Source: Halomonas sp. CUBES01 (GTDB lineage: Bacteria > Pseudomonadota > Gammaproteobacteria > Pseudomonadales > Halomonadaceae). From it: a stretch of 29,165 bases of DNA. The notes under the pieces were generated by a model. The model was not told where the DNA came from, made no database searches, and saw only the letters and a program-made list of their open reading frames with translations. Positions within the stretch are counted from its first letter, which is position 1. The number at the start of each line of letters is the position of its first letter. Position numbers and translations under genes: made by a program. This document shows positions 1 to 9,674 of this stretch, piece by piece. The DNA lies in assembly GCF_020991005.1 (NCBI RefSeq), contig NZ_JAJLLW010000013.1, forward strand, positions 1 through 29,165. Reading direction: 5' to 3'.

Positions 1-1
1 G

Positions 2-91
2 GCAGCGGATGCGTACTTTACGGTGTTGCTGCCGGGTTGGCAAGGGGTGGAACGACAAAAAGTTAACTTTCCGGTTTTGGCTTGCGTATGA
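2..91 (+). CDS. Possible 3' end of an upstream gene (partial)
   Basis: The window opens inside an open frame of 29 codons that ends in TGA at 89-91. It contains the run AYFTVLLP, which resembles the last beta strand of a histidine-kinase ATPase domain (compare FTVSLPL near the end of the kinase encoded at 936-2828). The start lies outside the window. The other two forward frames also stay open for a while (stops near 64-66 and 111), so the assignment rests on that short motif alone. The sequence left of position 1 would settle it. Confidence 0.3.
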   Translation, partial: AADAYFTVLLPGWQGVERQKVNFPVLACV

Positions 92-108
92 CGGTCGCTA
101 AACGTGTA

Positions 109-137
109 TTGAGTTCATTAGCTAACAACCCTACTAT
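109..137 (+). promoter_or_regulatory. Sigma-70 promoter of the GntR regulator operon
   Basis: A -35 element TTGAGT (109-114) and a -10 element TACTAT (132-137) are separated by exactly 17 bp. The next gene starts at 166, which leaves a short leader. The -10 runs straight into the palindrome at 136-150, so a protein bound there would block polymerase. This is a sequence match only. Confidence 0.6.
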
Positions 138-150
138 TGGTCTTACCAAT
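136..150 (+). promoter_or_regulatory. PdhR/LldR-type operator ATTGGT-CTT-ACCAAT
   Basis: This is a perfect inverted repeat with 6-bp arms, ATTGGT and ACCAAT, around CTT. It matches the known PdhR and LldR recognition core (TTGGT-N3-ACCAA) of the FadR subfamily. It overlaps the -10 element and the likely transcription start of the gene at 166, which encodes a regulator of that group. Negative autoregulation is the natural reading, with release by a small organic acid such as pyruvate or lactate. The effector is inferred. Confidence 0.75.
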
Positions 151-165
151 TCTAGGAGCTGTTAA

Positions 166-939
166 ATGAGCTATCCCCCGCTCCGCCAACAGCGCTTGGC
201 CGACGTCATTACCGAGCGCTTGGAGGCCATGATATTGGAAGGCAGCCTGAAACCCGGTCAGCGGCTGCCTCCCGAGCGCGAGCTTTCCGAACGCTTCGGC
301 GTTTCACGGCCTTCGTTGAGAGAAGCCATTCAGAAATTGTCGGCGCGTGGCCTATTGACCAGTCGGCAGGGCGGCGGCACTTACGTGAATGATTCGCTTA
401 ACAGTGGCTACACCGACCCTTTACTGGAAATGCTCTCCCGGCATAAAGAGTTTCATCTTGATCTACTGGAATTTCGCGACGCCATGGAAGGCATTTCAGC
501 GTACTACGCGGCGCTACGCTCTACGCCCGCCGACAAGGCAGTGTTGATCGAGCGTTTCGAGGAACTGGACGGGGGGTTCGTGGGTGCCGATCCCGCTCAA
601 GAAGCAAAGCTGGACGCTGCCTTTCACCTGGCGATTGCCGAAGCGGCGCATAATGTGCTGCTGCTGCACACCATTCGCGGTATTTTTCATCTGCTGGAGC
701 AGAGCATCGTGGATAACCTGGCGCATCTCTTTGCCAAGCCGGATTCACGCAGCGAACTGATGCGGCAACATCGCGCTCTGCTGGACGCCATCCTCGAAGG
801 CCGACCTGAAGATGCCCGCACACGGGCGCATGAACATCTCGTGTTCGTGGAGGAAGGGCTGCTGGAAATGGCCCGCGCGGAGACCCGCGCCCAGCGCGCC
901 TTGCGCCGTGCTCAAGGCACAAGCTCGGCATCAACATGA
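166..939 (+). CDS. GntR/FadR-subfamily regulator, PdhR/LldR group
   Basis: This 257-residue DNA-binding repressor has an N-terminal winged helix (about residues 9-77, with PPERELSERFGVSRP and the wing RQGGGTYV) and a C-terminal FCD ligand domain (about 95-235, including FHLAIAEAAHN and later His residues that usually hold a metal). The stretch DLLEFRDAMEGISAYYAAL is close to Escherichia coli PdhR, whereas FHLAIAEAAHN and the region after it also resemble LldR, so the effector could be pyruvate or lactate. The ATG at 166 has the Shine-Dalgarno AGGAG (154-158). A matching operator sits just upstream. The stop overlaps the start of the sensor kinase (ATGA at 936-939), so the three genes form one translationally coupled operon. 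The family call is secure; the ligand is not. Confidence 0.9.
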   Translation: MSYPPLRQQRLADVITERLEAMILEGSLKPGQRLPPERELSERFGVSRPSLREAIQKLSARGLLTSRQGGGTYVNDSLNSGYTDPLLEMLSRHKEFHLDLLEFRDAMEGISAYYAALRSTPADKAVLIERFEELDGGFVGADPAQEAKLDAAFHLAIAEAAHNVLLLHTIRGIFHLLEQSIVDNLAHLFAKPDSRSELMRQHRALLDAILEGRPEDARTRAHEHLVFVEEGLLEMARAETRAQRALRRAQGTSSAST

Positions 940-2820
940 ACACCGGTCTGTTTCGCTGGCGTTATGTATGGCTGATCGTGGTGCCGCTTGGGCTTGCCTT
1001 TTGCATGTGGCAAGCCTCTCTGCTTGCCCGGGAGCAGGCACTCACCAACCTTCAGGAAGAAGCGGAAAACGAGCTGCGTCTCTCGGCTGCCAACCTTAAC
1101 GGCTACCTGTTGCGCTACGACTATCTGCCCCAGATGCTCGCCACCCGCGAGGGCGTCCTGCGATTTCTTGCGTCGCCTGATCGCCAGGATCCCATGCCCC
1201 TCAACTTGCTGCTGGATCGTTTTCGTTTCACCTCGGGCGTTTCTGACGTCTACCTGCTGGACGAGCATGCGGATACGATCGCCGCCAGCAACTGGCACCG
1301 CCCCAACACCTTCATCGGGCAAAATTATGCGTTCCGCAGCTATTACCGGGACGCCATGGCGGGTGGACAAGGCCGGTTTTACGGCCTGGGCCTGCAGTCC
1401 CAGGAGCGTGGTTATTACTTTTCCTCACCGGTGTGGCTGGATGACACCTCGCCGGACGCGCGTCCCGACGGCGTCCTGGTGGTCAAGGTGCTGCTGAAAG
1501 ACGTTGAAGAAAGCTGGGCGGAGCAGGAATCCACCCTATTCGTTACCGACCACGACAATATTATCTTTCTCGCCAGCCAACCCGAACTGCGCATGAACGC
1601 GCTCTATCCGCTGACCGACAAGCAGCGTCAAGCCCTGCATGAGACAAAACGTTATGGTCAGGAGCCGCTCACGCCTTCGGGCATCCAGATCCAGGCGATA
1701 CAAAGTGACCATAGCCAGGTCGTTACCTTTCGCGAGGAGCCACTCAGCGACGAACACTACCTCAACCTGACCCGCGAGATACCCGAGTTTGGCTGGCAGA
1801 TGCATATTCTCAAGCCCCTGAGCCCGGTGGTCAGCGCACAGTGGATGGCAGCGTTGACGGCGGGCGGGCTCTACGGCGTGGTCGCCCTTGCCGGAGGCAT
1901 TGGCTGGCAACGCCTGCGGCTGCGCCGTGAACGCGAAACCTTCGCTGAACGCGAACGGCAAACGCTTGCCCGGGTGCGCGACGAACTGGAAATGAGCGTC
2001 GAGCGGCGTACCCGCGACCTCGTCGCCAGCAACCAGCGGCTATCGGACGAGATAGAGGAACGTCGACGCGCCGAAGCCAACCTACGTCAAACACAGGACG
2101 AACTGATTCAGGCCGCCAAGCTTGCTGTCCTTGGCCAACTGGCCGCCGGTATCAATCATGAGCTGAACCAGCCGCTCGCGGCCATTCGTGCCTACAGCGA
2201 AAACGCCCGGCGCTTTATCGAACTCTCAAGGGTCGAACAGGCGGACGCCAATCTGGAGCAGATTATCGAGCTGACCCAGCGTATGGCCGACATCAGCGCC
2301 CAGCTACGCCAGTTCTCGCGTAAAAGCAGCGACCATCCGGAAACCATCTCTGTTCAGGCGTGTGCCGATTACGCCTTGCGCCTTTTTCAGAGCCGCCTCC
2401 GCGACGACCACGTCCAGGTCGAGCAGTACTGGCCTGAACAAACACTATGGGTCAAAGCCGATCTTGTTCGCCTCGAACAGGTGCTGGTCAACCTCATCGG
2501 TAATGCCCTGCAGGCCATGAAGGAAACCGACTCGCCACGCCTTACGCTCAGCGCCCGCGCGGAAAACCGGCAGGTGGTCATTCAAGTGGCTGATAACGGC
2601 CCGGGCATTCCGGCCAACTATCTTGAGCAGGTATTCGAGCCGTTTTTCACCACCAAGGCGCCGGGCAGCGGACTGGGCTTAGGGCTATCCATTTCGTCGC
2701 GTATCATGGATGATCTAAATGGCAAACTGCAGGCCACCAATCTGCCCGAGGGCGGCGCCTGCTTTACCGTGTCACTGCCCCTCGCCCCCAGCCCGCGAGC
2801 CACTCAGGAGGTTGTTTCCG

Positions 2821-2828
<8 letters not shown>
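936..2828 (+). CDS. dctB: DctB-type sensor histidine kinase
   Basis: This 630-residue inner-membrane kinase has TM1 at about residues 9-29, a periplasmic double-Cache-like sensor region (about 30-300, with RFTSGVSDVYLLDE and FYGLGLQSQERGYYFS), TM2 at about 303-324, a coiled-coil linker (about 325-395), and the kinase core. The phospho-acceptor is His408 in INHELNQPLAAIRAY. The N box has Asn523 in NLIGNALQAM, the G1 box is DNGPGIP (Asp553), and the G2 box is GSGLGLGLS. H box, layout and length fit DctB, which senses C4-dicarboxylates in rhizobia and pseudomonads and phosphorylates DctD. The start overlaps the preceding stop as ATGA, and the cognate regulator follows with an 8-bp overlap. Which acid it senses cannot be read from the sequence, and the partnership with a GntR repressor in one operon is unusual. 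Confidence 0.9.
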
Positions 2829-4178
<1,350 letters not shown>

Positions 4179-4203
<25 letters not shown>

Positions 4204-4850
4204 GCGACCAGCTCGCCGAGCACGGCCCAGGGGGGTAGCCAGGGCAACAGCGGCAGGATCGCAATCATCATCAACCAGTTCGACATCGGGCGGCGGCCAT
4301 CACCCAGCTTCAACGCCGTGCCGAAAGACCGCTTGAGCCGCGCGCCGTCCAGGTCGACGCTGTATAGCTCGTCCAGCGTCAGGTGCACGATGAAACCCAG
4401 CCACAGGGCAGCGCCATGTGACCAGGCAAGCCAGGGGGGCTGCGCCAGCAGCTGAAAGCTCACGGCAGCTGTCAGCAGCGCGCACAGCAAGCTCGCCAGG
4501 AGTGAATGCCAGATACCTCGGTGAACGGTAAAGCGTGAAAACGAGAGCCCGCCAAGGTATCGCACCGCCAGGTAGATCCCGCCACAGGCCACCAGCAGTT
4601 GACCTGACGACAGCCAGGGTTGCAGCAACAGCACCCCCAGCACCAGCGCGGGTATGGATAAAATATTGAAAATCAGCCGAATCGAGTGCGACCGGTCGGC
4701 ATCAATGTCGGGCAGAATGCCGCCAAACGCGGTCAGCGCTACCACCATCAGCGCCTGGGAAGGCGCCCACCATTGCGCCTGCCAGCCAGCATAAGCCAGC
4801 AGCATACCGCCTGCGGTAGCCACCGTGATGTGGGTACGGAAATTCGCCAT
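4179..4850 (-). CDS. Inner-membrane metal-dependent hydrolase (YdjM/DUF457 family)
   Basis: This 223-residue multi-pass membrane protein matches the YdjM-like family (LexA-binding, inner membrane-associated putative hydrolase). Candidate metal ligands appear in the usual order: His7 (FRTHITV), GGILPDIDAD with Asp48/Asp50/Asp52 followed by RSHS, then VHRGIWHSLL with His110 and His115, and a later acidic patch HLTLDELYSVDLDG. Hydrophobic segments occupy about 11-45, 57-78, 85-100, 117-135, 145-162 and 190-215. The substrate is unknown for the family. The ATG at 4850 has only a weak Shine-Dalgarno (GAG). The last 25 bp overlap the convergent dctD gene. It may be read with the carbonic-anhydrase-like gene upstream, 89 bp away, or from its own promoter in that AT-rich gap. 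Confidence 0.85.
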
Positions 4851-4939
4851 GTCGTGCTCGGCCGGAAAACTGTATAAATTAACAGATTTCCGGTCAGCAC
4901 AATACGGTTTGTAAAGAAAAAAGCGGGGGAATGAAGCGC

Positions 4940-5488
4940 TTAAGTAACGTCCACCTCGGCGAGGAAGCGGTCTTTCAGCTTGACGTAGTTACCGGCAGTA
5001 TAGGTAAAGAACGCCCGTTCCTTGTCTTTCAGGGGGCGCATTGCCTTGGCCGGATTGCCCCCGTAAACGTAACCGCTTTCCAGATGTTTGCCCGGCGTGA
5101 CCACGGCGCCAGCGGCGATGATCACTTCGTCTTCGACCACGGCACCGTCCATCACGATCGACCCCATGCCGACGAGGATGCGATTACCCAGCGTGCAGCC
5201 GTGCAGAATGGCTTTATGGCCAATGGTCACGTCATCGCCGACGGTGAGCGGGAAACCATCCGGGTTAAAGTCGCTGGCGTGGGTGATATGCAGCACGCTG
5301 CCGTCCTGAACGCTGGTGCGCGCGCCAATACGGATGCGGTGCATATCGCCGCGAATCACCGTCATCGGCCACACCGAGCAGTCGTCACCCAGCTCGACAT
5401 CGCCGATCACGACGCTTGCCGGGTCAATAAATACCCGATCACCCAGGCGCGGCGTGAGATTGTTGAAATCTCTCAAGGCACGGCTCAT
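4940..5488 (-). CDS. Gamma-carbonic-anhydrase-like protein (YrdA family)
   Basis: This 182-residue left-handed beta-helix protein is built of hexapeptide repeats (for example VVIGDVELGDDCSVW, VTIGHKAILHGCTLGN). The family forms trimers with a metal bound by three histidines at subunit interfaces. Likely ligands here are in VLHITH (His67 or His70), GHKAILHG (His91) and His96. The stretch NPDGFPLTVGDDVTIGHK is very close to YrdA of enterobacteria. Carbonic anhydrase activity is proven for only some members, so the reaction is not certain. The ATG at 5488 has the Shine-Dalgarno AGGAG. It starts 49 bp after the sodium symporter gene on the same strand and is probably co-transcribed with it. Confidence 0.92.
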   Translation of the reverse strand: MSRALRDFNNLTPRLGDRVFIDPASVVIGDVELGDDCSVWPMTVIRGDMHRIRIGARTSVQDGSVLHITHASDFNPDGFPLTVGDDVTIGHKAILHGCTLGNRILVGMGSIVMDGAVVEDEVIIAAGAVVTPGKHLESGYVYGGNPAKAMRPLKDKERAFFTYTAGNYVKLKDRFLAEVDVT

Positions 5489-5537
5489 CGTTTTCTCCTG
5501 GCGTTGTTGTAAGGAGTGATTGAAGGAACAGGTATCA

Positions 5538-6878
5538 CTATAGCAAGCCGCTGAGCAGAACCATAAGCGTCAGCGGGATAGACACCCAGCGCACCACGCC
5601 ACGCCACCACCGATAGCCGCGGTCACCGACTCCCAGCGCCCTAATGGCCGTGTCAGAAGGCAACACCCAGGCGGCAAATATCGCGATCAAAAGCCCACCC
5701 AATGGCAGGAAAATATCCGGCGGAATGCTGCTGACCAGTTCGAAGACATTGCGCCCCAGTAACGGGCGGAAGTCGGCAAGCGTCGAGAAAGACAGCGCGG
5801 ACAGCAGGCCGATCGACCACACGCTGAAGGCCACCACCGCCGTCGAGACGCTACGCCGCCAGCCAAACCCCTGCAGCGTGGCTACCATCGGCTCAGCCAA
5901 ATTGATGGCCGATGTCCACGTCGCCAACAGCAGCAGCAGGAAAAACACGCTAAGCCATAACGAGCCCCAGGGCAGCTCTGAAAACGCAATCGGCAAGGTC
6001 ACGAACATCAGCCCGGGCCCATCGGCAGGATCCATGCCTTGAGCAAACACCACTGAAAAGATCGCAATACCGGCCAGCAGCGCCACGCTGATATCGAGCA
6101 CCGCCACCGCTACCGCCGCCTTGGGCAGGCTCTGCTCGTCAGGCATGTATGCGCCATAGGCCATCAGCGCACAGGCCCCCACCGCCAGGGTAAAAAACGC
6201 ATGCCCCATGGCGTGCAGCACAACGCTGGGCGTTATGGCGTCAAACGAGGGGACAAACAGCCAGGCAAGGGCACTGCCGAAGCCGCTGGTCGTGCTTGCA
6301 TAGACAGCCAGCAACAGCAGGAGGCCGTACAGCAGCGGCATCAACAGGTTGTTGAGGCGCTCCAGGCCCTTGGCAACGCCCGCTGCGACCACCACCATGG
6401 TCATCAGTAAAAACAGCGTGTGGTTAAAGATCAGCAGGCGCGGGTTGGCCAGAAAGGCCTCGAAGCCGGCGCCGATCTCCGCCGCGCTGGCACCCTTGAA
6501 ATGACCGTTGATCGAGGCGACGAGAAACTCGATTGACCAGCCTGACACCACCGAGTAAAACGACAGGATGCAGAACACCGTCAAGGCGCCGAAAAGGCCC
6601 AGCCAACGCCAGTGCCGTGAAGCACCCGCCTCGGCCGCCAGGGCGCCCAGCGCCTGCATTGGGCCCTGACGGCCCGCGCGGCCGATCAGTATTTCCGCCA
6701 TCATCACGGGGATGCCCAGCAGCAACACAAAGGCGATGTAAACCAGCAGAAAGGCGGCGCCGCCGTTTTCACCCGCGATGTAAGGGAAACGCCAGATGTT
6801 TCCCAACCCGACCGCCGCGCCGGTAACCGCCAGGATAAAGGCTCGCTTGGATCCCCAGCGTTCTAGCGTTTTACTCAT
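5538..6878 (-). CDS. Sodium-dependent neurotransmitter:sodium symporter family (SNF/NSS) transporter
   Basis: This 446-residue inner-membrane symporter has 11 or 12 predicted helices and the LeuT fold. TM1 carries the family signature GAAVGLGNIWRFPYIAGENGG, whose unwound GLGN part binds sodium and substrate. TM6 contains HAMGHAFFTLAVGACALMAYG. Bacterial members move amino acids or related solutes with sodium; the substrate cannot be read here. The ATG at 6878 is chosen because GGGAG lies 8-12 bases upstream and MSKTLERWGSKRAF is the usual beginning. A start six codons earlier (6896) lacks a ribosome site. The gene is divergent from prlC and leads into the carbonic-anhydrase-like gene. Sodium-driven uptake fits a halophile. 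Confidence 0.92.
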   Translation of the reverse strand: MSKTLERWGSKRAFILAVTGAAVGLGNIWRFPYIAGENGGAAFLLVYIAFVLLLGIPVMMAEILIGRAGRQGPMQALGALAAEAGASRHWRWLGLFGALTVFCILSFYSVVSGWSIEFLVASINGHFKGASAAEIGAGFEAFLANPRLLIFNHTLFLLMTMVVVAAGVAKGLERLNNLLMPLLYGLLLLLAVYASTTSGFGSALAWLFVPSFDAITPSVVLHAMGHAFFTLAVGACALMAYGAYMPDEQSLPKAAVAVAVLDISVALLAGIAIFSVVFAQGMDPADGPGLMFVTLPIAFSELPWGSLWLSVFFLLLLLATWTSAINLAEPMVATLQGFGWRRSVSTAVVAFSVWSIGLLSALSFSTLADFRPLLGRNVFELVSSIPPDIFLPLGGLLIAIFAAWVLPSDTAIRALGVGDRGYRWWRGVVRWVSIPLTLMVLLSGLL

Positions 6879-7038
6879 TGACGACTCCCGACGCATTCAT
6901 GAAAGCCCGCAAGACTAACAGGCGCTGGGCTGAAGGCAAGCAACGCGAGGGCACGAGCATTGAAACCACCCGGGTTCGCCCGCACTGTAACGACATGACG
7001 GCGTTTGTTGCGCCCCACTGAATCCCCAAGAGGTGCCT

Positions 7039-9087
7039 ATGTCCCGCAATCCGCTGCTCGAGTCTCACTCGCTCCCTCCGTTTAACGACATCCGCGCCGA
7101 ACATGTCGTCCCGGCAGTCGAAACGCTGCTCAGCGAGAGCCGTGAAACGATTGATCGCATCGCCCAGCAAGCCGCGACAACGACGCCGACGTGGCAAAGC
7201 TTTGCGGCGCCTTTTGAAGCCGTTAACGACCGCCTGACCCAGGCGTGGTCTCCGGTTTCGCACCTCAACGGCACCATGAACAGCCCGGCGCTGCGCGACG
7301 CCTATCAGACCTGTCTGGAACAGCTGTCTTCATTCAGCACCTGGGTAGGTCAGCACGAAGGCCTCTTCCACGGCTGGCAAGCCCTCAAGGCGGGCCCCGA
7401 GTGGTCACAGCTGAGCGACGCCCAGCAGCGCACCGTCGACAACGCGCTGCGCGACTTCCGCCTGGCGGGCGTGGATTTACCCGACGACGAAAAAGCCCGT
7501 TATGGCGCCATTCAGTCACGCCTGTCGATGCTCTCTAACCAGTTCTCCAATAACGTGCTGGATGCCACCCAGGCCTGGCACAAGGATGTCGCGAGTGCCG
7601 ACACCCTGGCAGGCGTGCCACAAAGTGCGCTCGATACGCTGAAAGCCGCCGCTGAGGCAAAAGGCCTTACTGGATATCGCATTACCCTCGACTTCCCCAG
7701 CTTCTTTCCCGTGGTGAGCTACGCCGACAACCGCGAGCTGCGCCGCGAAGTGTACACCGCCTTCGTCACCCGGGCGTCGGATCAAGGGCCTGACGCCGGT
7801 ACGTTCGACAATGCGCCGATTCTCGAGGAAATACTGGCCCTGCGCCAGGAACTGGCTCACCTGCTTGGCTTCGAGACGTACGCCGACTACTCGCTGGCCA
7901 CCAAGATGGCCGACTCCCCCGAGCAGGTGCTCGACTTTCTCACCGACCTGGCAAACCGGGCAGTGCCCCAGGCCAGTGAAGAATTCAACGAGCTGAGCGA
8001 CTTTGCCCGCGACGAGCTAGGCATCGAGTCACTTGAACCCTGGGATGTGGCCTACGCCAGCGAAAAATTGCGCGAAGCCCGGTACGCCATTTCGCAGGAG
8101 CAGCTACGCCCATATTTTCCTGCCCCGCAGGTGGTCGACGGGCTGTTTCAGGTCGTCGAGCGTCTCTATGGCGTTCGTTTTACGCAAGATACGACGGTCG
8201 AGCGCTACCACGATGATGTGCGCTTTTACTGGATCACCGACGACGAACAGCCGATTGCCGGCTTTTATCTCGACCTCTACGCCCGTGAAGGCAAGCGCGG
8301 CGGGGCCTGGATGGCGGACTGTCGCGTGCGCCGCGAGACCCAGAATGGTCTGCAGCTGCCGATTGCCTTCCTGACCTGCAACTTCACGCCGCCCGTGGCC
8401 GACAAGCCTGCGTTGCTGACCCACGATGAAGTGACCACCCTGTTCCACGAGTTTGGCCATGGCCTGCACCACATGCTCACCAGGCAAACCATTGCCGACA
8501 TCTCCGGCATCAACGGGGTCGCCTGGGATGCCGTGGAGCTGCCCAGCCAGTTCATGGAGAACTATTGCTGGGAGCGGGAAGGCCTCGATCTGATCGCCCG
8601 CCATGTCGACAGCGGCGAGCCTCTGCCGGAACCTCTACTGGAGCGCCTGCAAGCGGCGAAGAATTTCCAGTCGGCGATGGGTATGGCGCGACAAATCGAG
8701 TTCTCGCTGTTCGACCTGCGCCTGCACCACGAGCTCGAAGCGCCCAGTGCCTCTGATGTTCAGGCACTGCTCGACGAGGTTCGCGCGAACGTGTCGGTGG
8801 TGCCCACCGTCGCCTTCAACCGCTTCCAGAACAGCTTCGGGCACATCTTCGCGGGCGGCTACGCCGCAGGCTACTACAGCTACAAATGGGCGGAAGTGCT
8901 TTCGGCCGATGCCTGGAGCGCCTTCGAGGAAGCCGGTATTTTTGACCCTGAAACGGGTCAGCGCTTCCGCCAGGAAGTCCTCGAGCAAGGAGGCGCACGC
9001 GACGCCGCCGCGCTGTTCCGCGCCTTCCGCGGCCGCGAACCCAGCGTCGAGCCACTGCTACGCCACAGCGGTATCCGTGCCGCTTGA
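7039..9087 (+). CDS. prlC: Oligopeptidase A (M3 metallopeptidase)
   Basis: This 682-residue cytoplasmic zinc endopeptidase is close to the 680 residues of the Escherichia coli protein. It degrades short peptides, including cleaved signal peptides. The zinc motif HEFGH is at residues 470-474 (codons at 8446-8460), with the third ligand Glu500 in WDAVELPSQFMENY. Further family blocks are CNFTPPV and FNRFQNSFGHIFAGGYAAGYYSYKWAEVLSADA. The ATG at 7039 has AGAGG six bases upstream; a GTG two codons earlier lies inside that ribosome site and was rejected. A possible sigma-32-like promoter lies at 6958-6986. The zinc-ribbon gene at 9142 follows on the same strand, a common pairing. Confidence 0.97.
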   Translation: MSRNPLLESHSLPPFNDIRAEHVVPAVETLLSESRETIDRIAQQAATTTPTWQSFAAPFEAVNDRLTQAWSPVSHLNGTMNSPALRDAYQTCLEQLSSFSTWVGQHEGLFHGWQALKAGPEWSQLSDAQQRTVDNALRDFRLAGVDLPDDEKARYGAIQSRLSMLSNQFSNNVLDATQAWHKDVASADTLAGVPQSALDTLKAAAEAKGLTGYRITLDFPSFFPVVSYADNRELRREVYTAFVTRASDQGPDAGTFDNAPILEEILALRQELAHLLGFETYADYSLATKMADSPEQVLDFLTDLANRAVPQASEEFNELSDFARDELGIESLEPWDVAYASEKLREARYAISQEQLRPYFPAPQVVDGLFQVVERLYGVRFTQDTTVERYHDDVRFYWITDDEQPIAGFYLDLYAREGKRGGAWMADCRVRRETQNGLQLPIAFLTCNFTPPVADKPALLTHDEVTTLFHEFGHGLHHMLTRQTIADISGINGVAWDAVELPSQFMENYCWEREGLDLIARHVDSGEPLPEPLLERLQAAKNFQSAMGMARQIEFSLFDLRLHHELEAPSASDVQALLDEVRANVSVVPTVAFNRFQNSFGHIFAGGYAAGYYSYKWAEVLSADAWSAFEEAGIFDPETGQRFRQEVLEQGGARDAAALFRAFRGREPSVEPLLRHSGIRAA

Positions 9088-9141
9088 ACCCGCCTCGCCT
9101 GAACGAGCCCCCTGGCAGGGGCTCACCCTTGGAGTCCTATC

Positions 9142-9399
9142 ATGTCTAGTGTGAAACGTTTTATTGCCGGCGTAACCTGCCCGCGCTGTGCCGCCATGGA
9201 TCGCGTTCGTGCCTGGGAGCAGAACGGCATTCGCTACCGCGAGTGCGTCAGCTGTGATTTTTTCGAACAGTTGCCCATTGAAGACGAAACGCCCGGCGAG
9301 CTGACCACCCGCGTCAACCAGCCACGCCCGGAACCGGCCGAAAACGAGATCCAGCCCGTACGGATCATGGACCCAGACCGCAAGCCATCCGACTCATAG
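9142..9399 (+). CDS. yheV: YheV-like zinc-ribbon protein (DUF2387)
   Basis: This 85-residue protein has an N-terminal zinc ribbon formed by Cys13-x2-Cys16 (TCPRC) and Cys35-x2-Cys38 (ECVSCDF), then a flexible acidic, proline-rich tail ending IMDPDRKPSDS. It matches the small YheV family of gammaproteobacteria, whose function is unknown. The ATG at 9142 has the Shine-Dalgarno TTGGAG (9129-9134). It lies 54 bp after prlC with no clear terminator between them, so co-transcription is likely. Confidence 0.88.
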   Translation: MSSVKRFIAGVTCPRCAAMDRVRAWEQNGIRYRECVSCDFFEQLPIEDETPGELTTRVNQPRPEPAENEIQPVRIMDPDRKPSDS

Positions 9400-9439
9400 T
9401 CAGCCAAGGCGACGACCTGGTTGCAATCTGCCGCCAAGG

Positions 9440-9457
9440 TGTGCGGTTTTTCGCACA
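9440..9457 (+). promoter_or_regulatory. Candidate DctD-type upstream activating site
   Basis: TGTGCGGTTTTTCGCACA is an inverted repeat with 6-bp arms TGTGCG/CGCACA; the arms extend to 7 bp at 9439-9458. It is centred about 145 bp upstream of the start predicted from the sigma-54 promoter at 9568-9583, the usual distance for an NtrC-class enhancer. From memory it resembles the rhizobial DctD sites of TGTGCGG-N4-CCGCACA form. A half site GTGCG lies at 9474-9478. A terminator for the preceding gene was considered, but no T run follows on either strand. Confidence 0.55.
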
Positions 9458-9567
9458 CAAAACACCCCCTACCGTGCGCATCACCAGACACTTTGCCGCA
9501 TTCAAGCTACGACTAACGTTTAACAAAAAAATCGTAACCCACTGTTTTTAATTAAGATAAACGACAT

Positions 9568-9583
9568 TGGCACAGCAATCGCT
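9568..9583 (+). promoter_or_regulatory. Sigma-54 (-24/-12) promoter of the TAXI TRAP genes
   Basis: TGGCAC (9568-9573) and TCGCT (9579-9583) give GG at 9569-9570 and GC at 9581-9582 with exactly ten bases between. The consensus is TGGCAC-N5-TTGCW, so there is one mismatch (C for T). The predicted start is near 9594, leaving a leader of about 80 bases before the gene at 9675. An AT-rich stretch at 9519-9560 between this and the palindrome at 9440 could bend or bind IHF. The match is by eye. Confidence 0.6.
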
Positions 9584-9674
9584 CTAGTTTATGGCTCACC
9601 GTTGGTGGCACGGCCCTCGGCGGCAGGTTTACCAGCGGGTTAACAACCTCAATAAACGACTAGGGATATTCGCC

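Noticed and set aside
2719..2820. Longer DctD with 34 extra residues
   Set aside because: It would overlap the kinase gene by over 100 bp without a ribosome site, and the receiver domain begins normally after 2821, which has AGGAGG.
9439..9458. Terminator for the zinc-ribbon gene at 9142
   Set aside because: The stem is only 7 bp with no T run after it on either strand; the symmetry and position fit an activator site better.
9591..9674. Earlier in-frame ATG for the TAXI receptor
   Set aside because: It would put 28 residues before a clear signal peptide and lies at the predicted transcription start.
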